From Janthinobacterium sp. 64 (GTDB lineage Bacteria > Pseudomonadota > Gammaproteobacteria > Burkholderiales > Burkholderiaceae_D): a stretch of 64,000 bases of DNA. Location: assembly GCF_002813325.1 (NCBI RefSeq), contig NZ_PHUG01000001.1:4340001-4404000 (forward strand), in the 5' to 3' direction. Below are positions 19,150 through 27,555 of the stretch, piece by piece. The notes beneath the pieces were generated by a model. That model did not search any database. It had not been told where the DNA came from and saw nothing but the letters and a program-made list of their open reading frames with translations. A program made the position numbers and the translations under genes. The stretch's first letter is position 1. Every line of letters starts with the position of its first letter.

Positions 19150-19659
19150 ATGAGTACCGATTTCCCCGACTTTTCCGACGAAGCAGCCGAGCCAGACAAT
19201 GACGCCCCGATCCAGGAGCCGCGCCTGTGGGTAGGCAATGGCTGGACGGCGAGGGTGATCAAGAACGAGGAAGATGAAGGCTGGGCCGTCGCCATGATCA
19301 AGGACGGCGAGCCGGAACCGGCGCTGGTGGGTCCGTGGACCATGGGCCGCGACAAAAAAAACCCGAAGCCGCTCGACGTCAACGCGTTCAACACGCTGGT
19401 CAAGACGGCGTCGGAAGTGCTGCGCCGCCACGAGCAGCAGCTGCATGCGCAATTGCACAAGAACCTGTTCGTCGCCACCGACGAGGGCCAAGTCAAGGTG
19501 ATGTTCGACATCGTCCCCGACGAAGACCACCCGTACGCGGAACTGAGCGCCTACGACGCCGACGGCGAACAGATCGCCAAGGTGCGCACCTCGGCCGCGT
19601 TCAAGTTCAATGCCACGTCAGCGGCGAACTGGATCGAGGGCGGCTACCGCCGGCCGTAA
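19150..19659 (+). CDS. Cytosolic protein of unknown function, 169 aa
   Basis: The product is acidic at its start (DFPDFSDEAAEPDNDAP), then contains an alternating strand pattern (RLWVGNGWTARVIKNEEDEGWAVAMI) and a central helix (VNAFNTLVKTASEVLRRHEQQLHAQL). No signal peptide or membrane helix is seen and I recognise no domain. Such sequences are common in Oxalobacteraceae as single hypothetical genes, which is recollection only. It ends 24 bases before the REP-like element shared with the czcA end. Confidence 0.7.
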   Translation: MSTDFPDFSDEAAEPDNDAPIQEPRLWVGNGWTARVIKNEEDEGWAVAMIKDGEPEPALVGPWTMGRDKKNPKPLDVNAFNTLVKTASEVLRRHEQQLHAQLHKNLFVATDEGQVKVMFDIVPDEDHPYAELSAYDADGEQIAKVRTSAAFKFNATSAANWIEGGYRRP

Positions 19660-19682
19660 TCCGGCGCCACCACCGGCGCCAG

Positions 19683-19735
19683 TGGTGATGTCGGATTACG
19701 GCCCTTCGGACCTAATCCGACCTACGTCCGACCTA
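19683..19735. repeat. REP-like palindrome, copy A
   Basis: GTCGGATTA (19690-19698) pairs with TAATCCGAC (19713-19721), with an inner GC-rich loop, preceded by AGTGGTGATG and followed by CTACGTCCGACCTACC. The same palindrome with the same GGTGATG prefix occurs near 29.6 and 53.4 kb. The element overlaps the end of czcA, supplying its stop and its last few codons. Confidence 0.75.
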
Positions 19736-22700
19736 CCTCTTGCCGGCGGTACGCCAGCCGGTACAGCAGCGGCAGCACCAGCAAGGTCAAGGCTGTCGAC
19801 GACAGGATGCCGCCGATCACCACGGTGGCCAGCGGACGCTGCACTTCGGCGCCCGTGCCCGTGGCAATGGCCATCGGCACGAAGCCCAGCGAGGCCACCA
19901 GCGCCGTCATCAGCACGGGCCGAAGGCGCGTGATCGCTCCCTCGCGTATCGCCTCCTGCAAGGGCATGCCCTGTTCGCGCAGCTGGCGGATGTAGGCGAT
20001 CATCACGAGGCCATTGAGCACGGCCACGCCGGACAGGGCGATGAAGCCGACGGCCGCCGAGATCGACATGGGTATGTCGCGCAGCCACAGGGCGACGATG
20101 CCGCCCGTCAAGGCGAACGGGATGCCGCTGAACACCAATAAACCATCCTTTACATTGCCGAACATGGCGAACAGCAAGACGAACACGAGTGCCAAGGCCA
20201 CGGGCACCACCAGTTCCAGGCGTTTCGTGGCCGACTGCAATTGTTCGAACTGGCCGCCCCAGCTGGTCCAGTAGCCGGCTGGAATGCTGACCTGTGCATG
20301 CAACTGCTGCGTGGCGTCGGCAACAAACGAGCCGATGTCGCGCCCGCGCACGTTGGCGCTGATGACGATGCGGCGCTTGCCGTCTTCGCGGCTGATCTGG
20401 TTCGGTCCCGGCGCCACTTGCAGGCTGGCCACTTCACCGAGCGGGATGAAGCGGGCACGGCCTTCCGCCGCCGCACCCAGGGGCAGGGCGATGGGCAGGC
20501 GTTTGAGTTGCTCCAGGTCGCTGCGCAGGCTGTCGGGCAGGCGCACGACGATGTCGAAGCGGCGGTCGCCCTGGAACAGGGTGCCTGCCTCTTGCCCGCC
20601 GATGGCCGTGGCAATCGCCGCTTGCACATCAGCAATGTTGAGGCCGTAGCGCGCCGTCTGCTCGCGGTCGATCTGCACCGTCAGCATGGGCAGGCCAGTC
20701 GTCTGCTCGACTTTTACCTCTGTTGCGCCCGGTATCTTGCCCAGCACGCCGGCGATCTTCGCCGCCGTACTGTCGAGCACGACCATGTCGTCGCCGAACA
20801 GTTTCACGGCCACGTCGCTGCGCACGCCGGAAATCAGTTCATTGAAGCGCAGCTGGATCGGTTGCGAAAACTCGTAGTTATTGCCGGGCAAGCTGGTGGC
20901 CGTCGCTTCGATTTCCGCCAGCAAGCGCTCGCGCGATTTTCCCGGTTCCGGCCATGCGTCGCGGGGTTTCAGCATGATGTAGCCGTCGGAAATATTCGGC
21001 GGCATAGGGTCGGACGCGATCTCGGCCGTCCCCGTGCGGGCGAAGACGCGGGCGATTTCCTTGTGGTTTGCCATCAGCTTGCTTTCCAGTTGCTGCTGCA
21101 TGGCCAGCGATTGCGTCAAGCTGGTGCCGGGGATGCGCAAGGCCTGGATGGCGATGTCGCCCTCGTTCAAGCTGGGTACGAATTCGCTGCCCATGCGCGT
21201 GGCCAGCAAGCCCGACAGCACGACGGCCACGGCCGCACCCGTCAGCACGACGGGCGTGTTGCGCATCACCTTGTCCAGCAGCGGCGCGTACCAGCGCTTG
21301 GCGGCGCGCATGATGGCGTTTTCCTTTTCCGCCACCTTGTCGCCGATAAACAGCGCCACGGCGGCGGGAATAAAGGTGATCGACAGCAGCATGGCGCCCA
21401 GCAAGGCGATCACCACCGTCAGCGCCATCGGCGTAAACATCCGTCCTTCCACGCCCGTCAGCGCAAAGATCGGCAGGTACACGACCATGATGATCAGCTG
21501 GCCATACAGCAAGGGCCGGCGCGCCTCTTGCGATGCGGCAAACACTTCGTGGAAACGTTCCTGCAAGGTCAACGGTCGTCCCAGTTTCTGCTGCGCATGG
21601 GCCAGGCGGCGCACGCAGTTTTCCACGATCACGACGGCGCCATCGATGATGATGCCGAAGTCCAGCGCGCCCAGACTCATCAGGTTGGCGCTCACGTGGT
21701 ATTGCACCATGCCCGTAAACGTGAACAGCATGGCCAGCGGGATCACCATGGCCGTGATCACGGCCGCGCGGATATTGCCGAGGAACAAAAACAAAATGGC
21801 GATCACCAGCACCGCGCCTTCGAGCAGGTTTTTCTTCACCGTATTGATCGCCTTGTCGACGAGCACCGTGCGGTCATACACGGTGACGGCGTGCACGCCT
21901 TTCGGCAGGCTGCGGTTGATTTCCACCATCTTCTTGTCGACGGCTTGCGAGACGGCGCGGCTGTTTTGCCCGATCAGCATGAACACCGTGCCGAGCACCA
22001 CTTCGCGGCCGTTTTCGGTGGCCGCGCCCGTGCGCAGCTCGCGCCCCAGCACCACGTCGGCCACGTCGCGGATGCGGATAGCCACGCCCTGCACATTGGC
22101 GACGACGATGTTGCCGATGTCGTCCTTGGAGGCCACCTGGCCCGGCGCGCGTATCAGCAATTGCTCGCCCTGCTTTTCGATATAGCCGGCGCCCACGTTG
22201 CTGTTGTTGCGTTCGAGCGCCGTCACCACGTCTTGCAGGCTGATGCCGTAGGCGGCCAGTTTTTCCGGATACGGCGCCACCTGGTATTGCTTGGCGTAGC
22301 CGCCGATGGCATTGATTTCCGTCACGCCCGTGACGTTGCGCAACTGCGGCTTGATGATCCAGTCCTGGATTTCGCGCAAGTCCGTCGGCGTGTATGGCGT
22401 ACCATCGGGTTTTTTCGCGCCCTCCTGCGTTTCCACCGTCCACAGGTAGATTTCGCCGAGGCCTGTAGACACGGGTCCCATCTTCGGCGTGATGCCAGCC
22501 GGCAAGCTTTCCTTGGCTTCCTGCAAGCGCTCGTTGATCATCTGGCGCGCAAAATAAATGTCCGTGCCATCCTTGAAGATCACGGTCACTTGCGACAAAC
22601 CATAGCGCGACAGCGAGCGCGTCTGTTCCAGGTTCGGCAAGCCGGCCATGGCCGTCTCGATGGGAAACGTCACGCGCTGCTCGGTTTCCAGCGGCGAATA

Positions 22701-22865
22701 GCCGGCGGATTGGGTATTGATTTGCACCTGCACATTGGTGATGTCGGGCACGGCGTCGATGGGCAGCTTTTGATAGCTGTAGATGCCCAGGCCAGCCATG
22801 GCGGCGACGGCCAGCATCACCAGCCAGCGCTGGTCGATGGCGAAGCGGATCAAACGTTCAAACAT
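19722..22865 (-). CDS. czcA: Heavy-metal efflux RND transporter CzcA
   Basis: This 1047-residue proton-driven RND pump exports divalent cations from the periplasm or cytoplasm through the CzcCBA tripartite complex. It begins with the usual FERLIRFAIDQRWLV segment and carries the HME-RND motif DFGIIIDGAVVIVEN, with Asp402, Asp408 and Glu415 at the same numbers as in the Cupriavidus Co/Zn/Cd pump. This form of the motif suggests Co/Zn/Cd rather than Cu/Ag specificity. Twelve membrane helices and two large periplasmic loops are evident. The last codons (EVGRT) and stop lie in REP-like sequence. It is the last gene of czcI-C-B-A. Confidence 0.95.
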   Translation of the reverse strand: MFERLIRFAIDQRWLVMLAVAAMAGLGIYSYQKLPIDAVPDITNVQVQINTQSAGYSPLETEQRVTFPIETAMAGLPNLEQTRSLSRYGLSQVTVIFKDGTDIYFARQMINERLQEAKESLPAGITPKMGPVSTGLGEIYLWTVETQEGAKKPDGTPYTPTDLREIQDWIIKPQLRNVTGVTEINAIGGYAKQYQVAPYPEKLAAYGISLQDVVTALERNNSNVGAGYIEKQGEQLLIRAPGQVASKDDIGNIVVANVQGVAIRIRDVADVVLGRELRTGAATENGREVVLGTVFMLIGQNSRAVSQAVDKKMVEINRSLPKGVHAVTVYDRTVLVDKAINTVKKNLLEGAVLVIAILFLFLGNIRAAVITAMVIPLAMLFTFTGMVQYHVSANLMSLGALDFGIIIDGAVVIVENCVRRLAHAQQKLGRPLTLQERFHEVFAASQEARRPLLYGQLIIMVVYLPIFALTGVEGRMFTPMALTVVIALLGAMLLSITFIPAAVALFIGDKVAEKENAIMRAAKRWYAPLLDKVMRNTPVVLTGAAVAVVLSGLLATRMGSEFVPSLNEGDIAIQALRIPGTSLTQSLAMQQQLESKLMANHKEIARVFARTGTAEIASDPMPPNISDGYIMLKPRDAWPEPGKSRERLLAEIEATATSLPGNNYEFSQPIQLRFNELISGVRSDVAVKLFGDDMVVLDSTAAKIAGVLGKIPGATEVKVEQTTGLPMLTVQIDREQTARYGLNIADVQAAIATAIGGQEAGTLFQGDRRFDIVVRLPDSLRSDLEQLKRLPIALPLGAAAEGRARFIPLGEVASLQVAPGPNQISREDGKRRIVISANVRGRDIGSFVADATQQLHAQVSIPAGYWTSWGGQFEQLQSATKRLELVVPVALALVFVLLFAMFGNVKDGLLVFSGIPFALTGGIVALWLRDIPMSISAAVGFIALSGVAVLNGLVMIAYIRQLREQGMPLQEAIREGAITRLRPVLMTALVASLGFVPMAIATGTGAEVQRPLATVVIGGILSSTALTLLVLPLLYRLAYRRQEVGRT

Positions 22866-22890
22866 GATGGTTTCCTTTCGTTTGACGTGA

Positions 22891-24096
22891 TCAGTGTTCG
22901 TGGCCGGCAGAATCTTTGCCCAGCTCGGACTTCAGGACAAAACTGCCTTGCGCCGCATACGGCGTGCCGGCGGCAAGTCCCTGCTGGATGTGCGTCAAGC
23001 TGCCATCGCTGCGGCCCGGCACCACGGGCGTGGCCTGGTAGCCATCTTTCACTTGCACGAAGACGACGGGCTTGTCTTCCACCGTCTGGATGGCCGTGCT
23101 GTGCACGGTAACGGGCGCGTCCGCTTCACCGGACACCACTTCCACCGTGACGAACAGGCCCGGGCGCCAGGCCATGTCGGGGTTCTGCAAGCTGATGCGT
23201 GCCTTGGCCGTGCGCGTCTGCTCGCCCAGCAAGGCGCCCACATAGGTGATCGTGCCTTGCGCGCTGGCGTCAAATGCGGACGCTTTCACTTCCGCCTTGC
23301 CATTCACGCGCACGGTGGCCAGGTCTTTCGCCGGCACGGCGATTTCCGCCCACACGGTCGACAGGTCGGAAATGACGAAGATGTTCGCGTCTTCCTTGAC
23401 GGCTTCGCCCAGGGTGATGTGTTTTTCCAGCACCATGCCGTCGAACGGCGCGCGGATCTCATAGCGGTTCAACGGACCTTTGCTGGTACTCGTGGCGCCC
23501 AGCGCGCTGAGCTTTTGCTGCGCGTTCTGCACGGCGATTTCCGCTTCGCGCCACGCTTGCTGGGCCTGCAGATAATCCTGTTCGGCCGAGATTTTTTCGC
23601 GCCACAGTTTTTCTTCGCGCTCATACGTGGAGCGGGCCAAGGATAGCCGCCGCTGCGCCGACAGCAGTGCGCTGCGCTGTTCCGACAGTTCCGTGCTGGC
23701 GATGACGGCCAGCACTTGCCCCTTTTTCACCAACTGGCCCAGGTCCGCCTGCACGGCTTCCACCACGCCGGCCAGACGCGGCACGACGTGGGCCGTGCGG
23801 TCTTCATTGAAGCGGATTTCGCCGGGCAGGGCCACCGTCGTTTTGATGCGGCCCGGCGCGGCCGTGGCGATGACGACGCCGGCCGCGCGGCTTTGCGCGG
23901 CGCTCAATTCCAGCTTGCCTTCCACTTCTGCGTGGCCGTGTTCGTCTTTCTTTTCAGCATGTGCTTCCGCCTTGACGGCAGGGGCGGGTGGGGCGCCAGA
24001 TTTTCCCGTGCCCAGGATGAGGATGGCCAGCACGATGCCGGCCGCCGCGATGGCGCCGATGGCGATCGCTTGTTTTTTGTTGAGTGTGATGTTCAT
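22891..24096 (-). CDS. czcB: Efflux periplasmic adaptor protein CzcB
   Basis: The 401-residue membrane-fusion protein has an N-terminal hydrophobic anchor (AIAIGAIAAAGIVLAILIL), a His-rich linker (HAEKKDEHGHAEVEG), a lipoyl/barrel-sandwich region, an alpha-helical hairpin at about residues 140-210 (QRSALLSAQRRLSLARSTYE...), and beta-barrel and membrane-proximal domains. It links the inner-membrane pump CzcA to the outer-membrane channel CzcC. The His-rich linker and the C-terminal AGHEH may bind metal. The gene sits 12 bases after czcC and 25 bases before czcA. Confidence 0.93.
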   Translation of the reverse strand: MNITLNKKQAIAIGAIAAAGIVLAILILGTGKSGAPPAPAVKAEAHAEKKDEHGHAEVEGKLELSAAQSRAAGVVIATAAPGRIKTTVALPGEIRFNEDRTAHVVPRLAGVVEAVQADLGQLVKKGQVLAVIASTELSEQRSALLSAQRRLSLARSTYEREEKLWREKISAEQDYLQAQQAWREAEIAVQNAQQKLSALGATSTSKGPLNRYEIRAPFDGMVLEKHITLGEAVKEDANIFVISDLSTVWAEIAVPAKDLATVRVNGKAEVKASAFDASAQGTITYVGALLGEQTRTAKARISLQNPDMAWRPGLFVTVEVVSGEADAPVTVHSTAIQTVEDKPVVFVQVKDGYQATPVVPGRSDGSLTHIQQGLAAGTPYAAQGSFVLKSELGKDSAGHEH

Positions 24097-24108
24097 GGAG
24101 GGTGTTCC

Positions 24109-25341
24109 TTACAGGGAAGCGGGGGCGCCCAGCAGGCGCTCGATCTCGGCGGCGGCGTGCTGCGCTTCCGTCAGCGCGCGCAGGTATTGGTTTTTGGCTT
24201 GCAGCAAGGTGCGCTGGGCATCGAGCACGTCGAGGAAGGCGAACTTGCCGAACTCGAAACCCTTGCTGGCCGCGTCGTAGGCGCTCTGGGCGCCAGGCAA
24301 GATGTCCTGGCGCAAGCTTTCCACGTCCAGCCGTGCCGTGGCCAGCCGTTCGATAGCGGCGGCCACGTCCGTTTGCACGGCGATGCGGGCGGCGGCCAGC
24401 TCGTCGCTGGCCTTGTCGCTGCGGCGCAGGGCGTCGAGCTTGTTGCCCGCGTTGCGGTCGAAAAAAGGCAGCGGCAAGGCCAGGCCGATGATGGCCTGGT
24501 TGCGGCCCAGTTCTTCCGAGCGCTTCATGCCGATGCTGAATGTGACGTCGGGCGTGGCGCGCCGCTGTTCCACGTCGAGCATGGCTTGCCGCTGGGCCAG
24601 CGCGCTGTGCGCCTGGCGCACGGCCGGGGCTTGCCCCAGACGCGCCGCCAGTTCGCTGGCCGGGGGCAGCTCGGGCAAGGTTTCCAGCCGGCCTTCCGCC
24701 AGGGTAAAACGGGGCGTGGCATTGCCCCACAGCGCGGCCAGGCGCTTGCGCGCGCTGGCCAGGGTGCTGCGGGCCAGGTTCAGCTCCAGCCGCACGCTCG
24801 CTTCGGCGACACGGGCGCGGGTTTCCTCGACGGGCGAGGCCTTGCCGGCCGTCACTCGTCGGGCCGTGATGTCGCTGGCGCGCGCGGCCAGCGCCTGCGC
24901 GCTGTCGGCCAGGCGCAAGCCTTCCTGCGCCGCCAGCACGTCGACAAAGGCGGACGTGACGGCGGCGCGCGTGTCGGCTTGCTGCAGGGACAGGCCCGCT
25001 TGCGCCAGGTCTGCGCCGCGCTGGGCGACGGCCGCGCGCGCCCCGCGCTTGCCGCCCAGTTCGATCAACTGGTTCAGTTGCACGGTGGTGCTGCGCGTGG
25101 CGCGCCGCGTGTCTTCCAGCACGGTTTGCAGTTCCGGGTTGGGCAAGGCGCGCGCCTGTTGCAGGGCGCCGCCTTGCGCCGCCAGTTCATGGCGGGCGGC
25201 CGACAGGGTGGCGTTGCCGCCCTCGGCCAGGGCCAGCGCGGCGGGCAAGGTCAGGGGCGCGGCGGGTTCCACGCTGGATTGCGCGTGGGCAAAGTTGCCG
25301 GCCAGCAGGCCAGCGGATAGCAAGAAAATGAATCGGTACAT
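24109..25341 (-). CDS. czcC: TolC-family outer-membrane channel CzcC
   Basis: A signal peptide (MYRFIFLLSAGLLAGNFAHA) and the two repeated helical outer-membrane efflux domains of the TolC family are visible in the 410-residue product (first repeat around PLTLPAALALAEGG, second around RLGQAPAVRQAHSALAQR). It forms the exit duct of the CzcCBA pump. The ATG at 25341 follows GGAG by seven bases; a TTG four codons upstream is less likely. It is 91 bases downstream of czcI, a gap holding a large inverted repeat. Confidence 0.93.
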   Translation of the reverse strand: MYRFIFLLSAGLLAGNFAHAQSSVEPAAPLTLPAALALAEGGNATLSAARHELAAQGGALQQARALPNPELQTVLEDTRRATRSTTVQLNQLIELGGKRGARAAVAQRGADLAQAGLSLQQADTRAAVTSAFVDVLAAQEGLRLADSAQALAARASDITARRVTAGKASPVEETRARVAEASVRLELNLARSTLASARKRLAALWGNATPRFTLAEGRLETLPELPPASELAARLGQAPAVRQAHSALAQRQAMLDVEQRRATPDVTFSIGMKRSEELGRNQAIIGLALPLPFFDRNAGNKLDALRRSDKASDELAAARIAVQTDVAAAIERLATARLDVESLRQDILPGAQSAYDAASKGFEFGKFAFLDVLDAQRTLLQAKNQYLRALTEAQHAAAEIERLLGAPASL

Positions 25342-25370
25342 CGAATTCTCCAAGGTACGGAAAAAGAATT

Positions 25371-25430
25371 CGACGGGACGCGCAGGCTGGCGCCTGACTT
25401 ACGTTGAAAAGTGATTGAAACGTCCCGTCG
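25371..25430. repeat. Inverted repeat between czcI and czcC
   Basis: CGACGGGACG (25371-25380) and CGTCCCGTCG (25421-25430) are perfect 10-base arms 40 bases apart, enclosing a smaller CAGGC...GCCTG inverted repeat. In the czc transcript this would form a long stem between the czcI stop and the czcC ribosome binding site. No T-tract follows, so a processing or stability role, or an operator, is more likely than termination. Confidence 0.55.
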
Positions 25431-25432
25431 GC

Positions 25433-25795
25433 CTAGATGGCCGACGACCAGTCAGGGCGCTTGGGAGCGTCCGGGATGTGGGAAGCGTAAAAGAAGGGGG
25501 AGGTGTCCGCGTTGACGGAGGCCATGTCGCCGGTGGGCAGGCTGGAGCCGGCCGGCAGCCATGCATGGCCGATGCCGTGGCAGACGTTGCAGTCGCTGTG
25601 CGGCTGGCCTTTGGATTGCTTGTCAGCCTTGTCGGCCACGGGTTTTTTGTCCGCGTCCGCCTTGTGCTGGTGGCTGTGGTGGCCCAGGTGCTGCGCCGCC
25701 TTGCCTTCCTCGTGCAGGCAATACGCGCTCGCCGCGGCCCAGGACATCTGGAGCGGAAGCACGAACAGCAGCAAAATGAGGAAGAATCGGCGCAT
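25433..25795 (-). CDS. czcI: CzcI-like periplasmic metal-resistance protein
   Basis: The 120-residue product has a signal peptide (RRFFLILLLFVLPLQMSWAAASA) followed by YCLHEEG, a His-rich stretch (HLGHHSHQHKADADKK) and DCNVCHGIGH. This layout matches CzcI, a small periplasmic protein encoded at the start of czc operons and linked to control of their expression. His and Cys residues are likely metal ligands. The ATG at 25795 is chosen because the signal peptide follows it; no strong ribosome binding site is visible. It starts 29 bases after the end of the peptidase gene on the same strand. Confidence 0.85.
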   Translation of the reverse strand: MRRFFLILLLFVLPLQMSWAAASAYCLHEEGKAAQHLGHHSHQHKADADKKPVADKADKQSKGQPHSDCNVCHGIGHAWLPAGSSLPTGDMASVNADTSPFFYASHIPDAPKRPDWSSAI

Positions 25796-25824
25796 GGTGA
25801 CGGCTATTGTACAGAAAGAAGCGC

Positions 25825-27372
25825 TTAACGTGGCTGGGCGCGCCACGCCTTCAGTTGCGCGGCGATGGCCCTGCCCTGGAACAGTTGCGGCTCGGAATGC
25901 TCTTCCGCCTCCATGCCGCCTTCGCGGAAATCGGCCGCCTCGCGCGCCTGCACCAGCACCTTGGCTTGCTCGAACGCTTCGGCAAAGCCTGCGCTCTTGG
26001 GCAAGGATTCCTTGAAGTACGCTTCGCTGAAATACGTAAAATCGTTCTGGTCGTCGCAGCCGAACGAGGTGCGGTCGCTGCGCGCGGCCGTGATGATGAG
26101 GGTATTGTCATCTTTTAAGGGCGCGATGAAGCCGCCCGCATAGCAGGCCGAAACGACGATGACTTTCCAGCGGATGCCGCTGTGCTTGAGCATGGACGCC
26201 AGTTCCTGCGCGGGCAGGCTGTGCAAGTCCATGCCGTTTTGCGCCAGCGCCAGTTCGTGTTCGGGCGAGCCGTGGCTGGTGAGGAACAAAAACAGGATGT
26301 CGTTGGCCTTGTCCATCTTCGCGCCCAGGGCGTCGAGGCTGGCGGCGATGCTGGTGCGCGTGGCCATCGGTTGCTGCGCCACCGTGTTGCGGCTGTTGAC
26401 CAGCATCAAGGAGCGGCCCGTGGTGCCGTAATCGCGGTCGAACTGGCGCTGCACGAAGGCCGTTTCGCGGTGAAACACTTCCTGCGCGCCATCGCCGGCC
26501 ACGCCCAGCAAATACAGATTGATTTTTTTCGCCGCATCGCGCGGCGCGATGCGGGCCAGGGCGCCGTCGAGCAGGGTGCGCTGGTTGTACAGGGCCAGCT
26601 CGATATTGTCGCGCGTGAGCTTGTCTGCGGCCGGGTCGTCGAGCTGGCCTTCCATCCAGTTGCCGCTGTCTTCGCGCCGGCCGTCCGCCTGCGCCACGGC
26701 GTAGCGCAGCACGCCCTTGCCGTCGAACTGGCCATTCTTGAAGCCGCCCCGGTATTCGTCGCCGTCGGCCGTGCGCAGCACGCCAGTACCTTCGAATTTC
26801 CAGTCTTTCAGCTCGCCTTCGTAGTGGATGCCGTCGCTGGTGGTGACGGTGGCCTTGCCCTGCACCTGGCCCTGGACGAAGTCGCCTTCAAAGACGGTAC
26901 CGTCCGTGTCGGTCAGCTTGCCGGCGCCGTGCGGGCGCCAGTGTTTGAAGTGGCCTTCGAAAGTGGCGCCATCGGCGCCCTGAAAGCGGCCTTGCCCCTC
27001 GAAGCTGCCCTTGACGAAGCTGCCTGCATAGATTTCGCCCTTGGGCGAGGTGTAGCGGCCGATGCCGTCGAAGGCGCCCTGGCGGAAGGCGCCCGTGTAC
27101 TCGACGCCGGAGGCCTGGCGCAGCATGCCCTGGCCGGAAAACACGCCTCGCGCGAAGCCCCCTGCGTAAAACGCGCCGCTCGCGTATTCGAGCCGGCCCT
27201 GGCCATGCATCTTGCCTGCGACGAGGGGGCCGAAATAGCGTCCGCCATCGGCCGTCTCCGCCGCCGGCGCCTTGGCAGGCGCGGCGCACAGCGGCGGCAT
27301 GCCCAGCGCGGCAAAGACCAGCAGGCCGGCGAGGGTATAGGGGCGAAGCGAGGCGCGTAGCGTGGCGGTCAT
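25825..27372 (-). CDS. MORN-repeat protein with C-terminal C13 (legumain-type) cysteine peptidase domain
   Basis: The 515-residue protein has a signal peptide (about residues 1-31), then eight or so MORN-type repeats at about 45-235 (for example YFGPLVAGKMHGQGRLEY, YAGSFVKGSFEGQGRF) and a C-terminal peptidase domain of caspase-like fold. The catalytic dyad is His367 in TSHGSPEHE and Cys410 in VVSACYAGGF, 43 residues apart as in legumains, with NDILFLFLTSHG before it. C13 enzymes cut after Asn or Asp; the target is unknown. The exported MORN array probably binds envelope or membrane surfaces. The start is uncertain (no Shine-Dalgarno; a TTG exists at 27423). It lies directly upstream of czcI on the same strand. 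Confidence 0.85.
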   Translation of the reverse strand: MTATLRASLRPYTLAGLLVFAALGMPPLCAAPAKAPAAETADGGRYFGPLVAGKMHGQGRLEYASGAFYAGGFARGVFSGQGMLRQASGVEYTGAFRQGAFDGIGRYTSPKGEIYAGSFVKGSFEGQGRFQGADGATFEGHFKHWRPHGAGKLTDTDGTVFEGDFVQGQVQGKATVTTSDGIHYEGELKDWKFEGTGVLRTADGDEYRGGFKNGQFDGKGVLRYAVAQADGRREDSGNWMEGQLDDPAADKLTRDNIELALYNQRTLLDGALARIAPRDAAKKINLYLLGVAGDGAQEVFHRETAFVQRQFDRDYGTTGRSLMLVNSRNTVAQQPMATRTSIAASLDALGAKMDKANDILFLFLTSHGSPEHELALAQNGMDLHSLPAQELASMLKHSGIRWKVIVVSACYAGGFIAPLKDDNTLIITAARSDRTSFGCDDQNDFTYFSEAYFKESLPKSAGFAEAFEQAKVLVQAREAADFREGGMEAEEHSEPQLFQGRAIAAQLKAWRAQPR

Positions 27373-27555
27373 GAGGACGGTCTGGTCTGTGGGAAGGGGC
27401 CTAGTCTGCCACTGTATCGCCAAGGTGGCAAATGCCGGCGTGGCGTGTGTTGCGGTGCCTCAAGGCAAGATTGTGCATTTTATGCCGTGCCAAGGCTGGG
27501 CTGAACTGATAATATTGATTTTCAGAACATATCGACACAAGGCACACAGTTACCC

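Noticed and set aside
20241..23111. A 956-codon open frame opposite czcA/czcB
   Set aside because: It mirrors the RND pump on the other strand, crosses two real genes and has low-complexity composition; it is a shadow frame.
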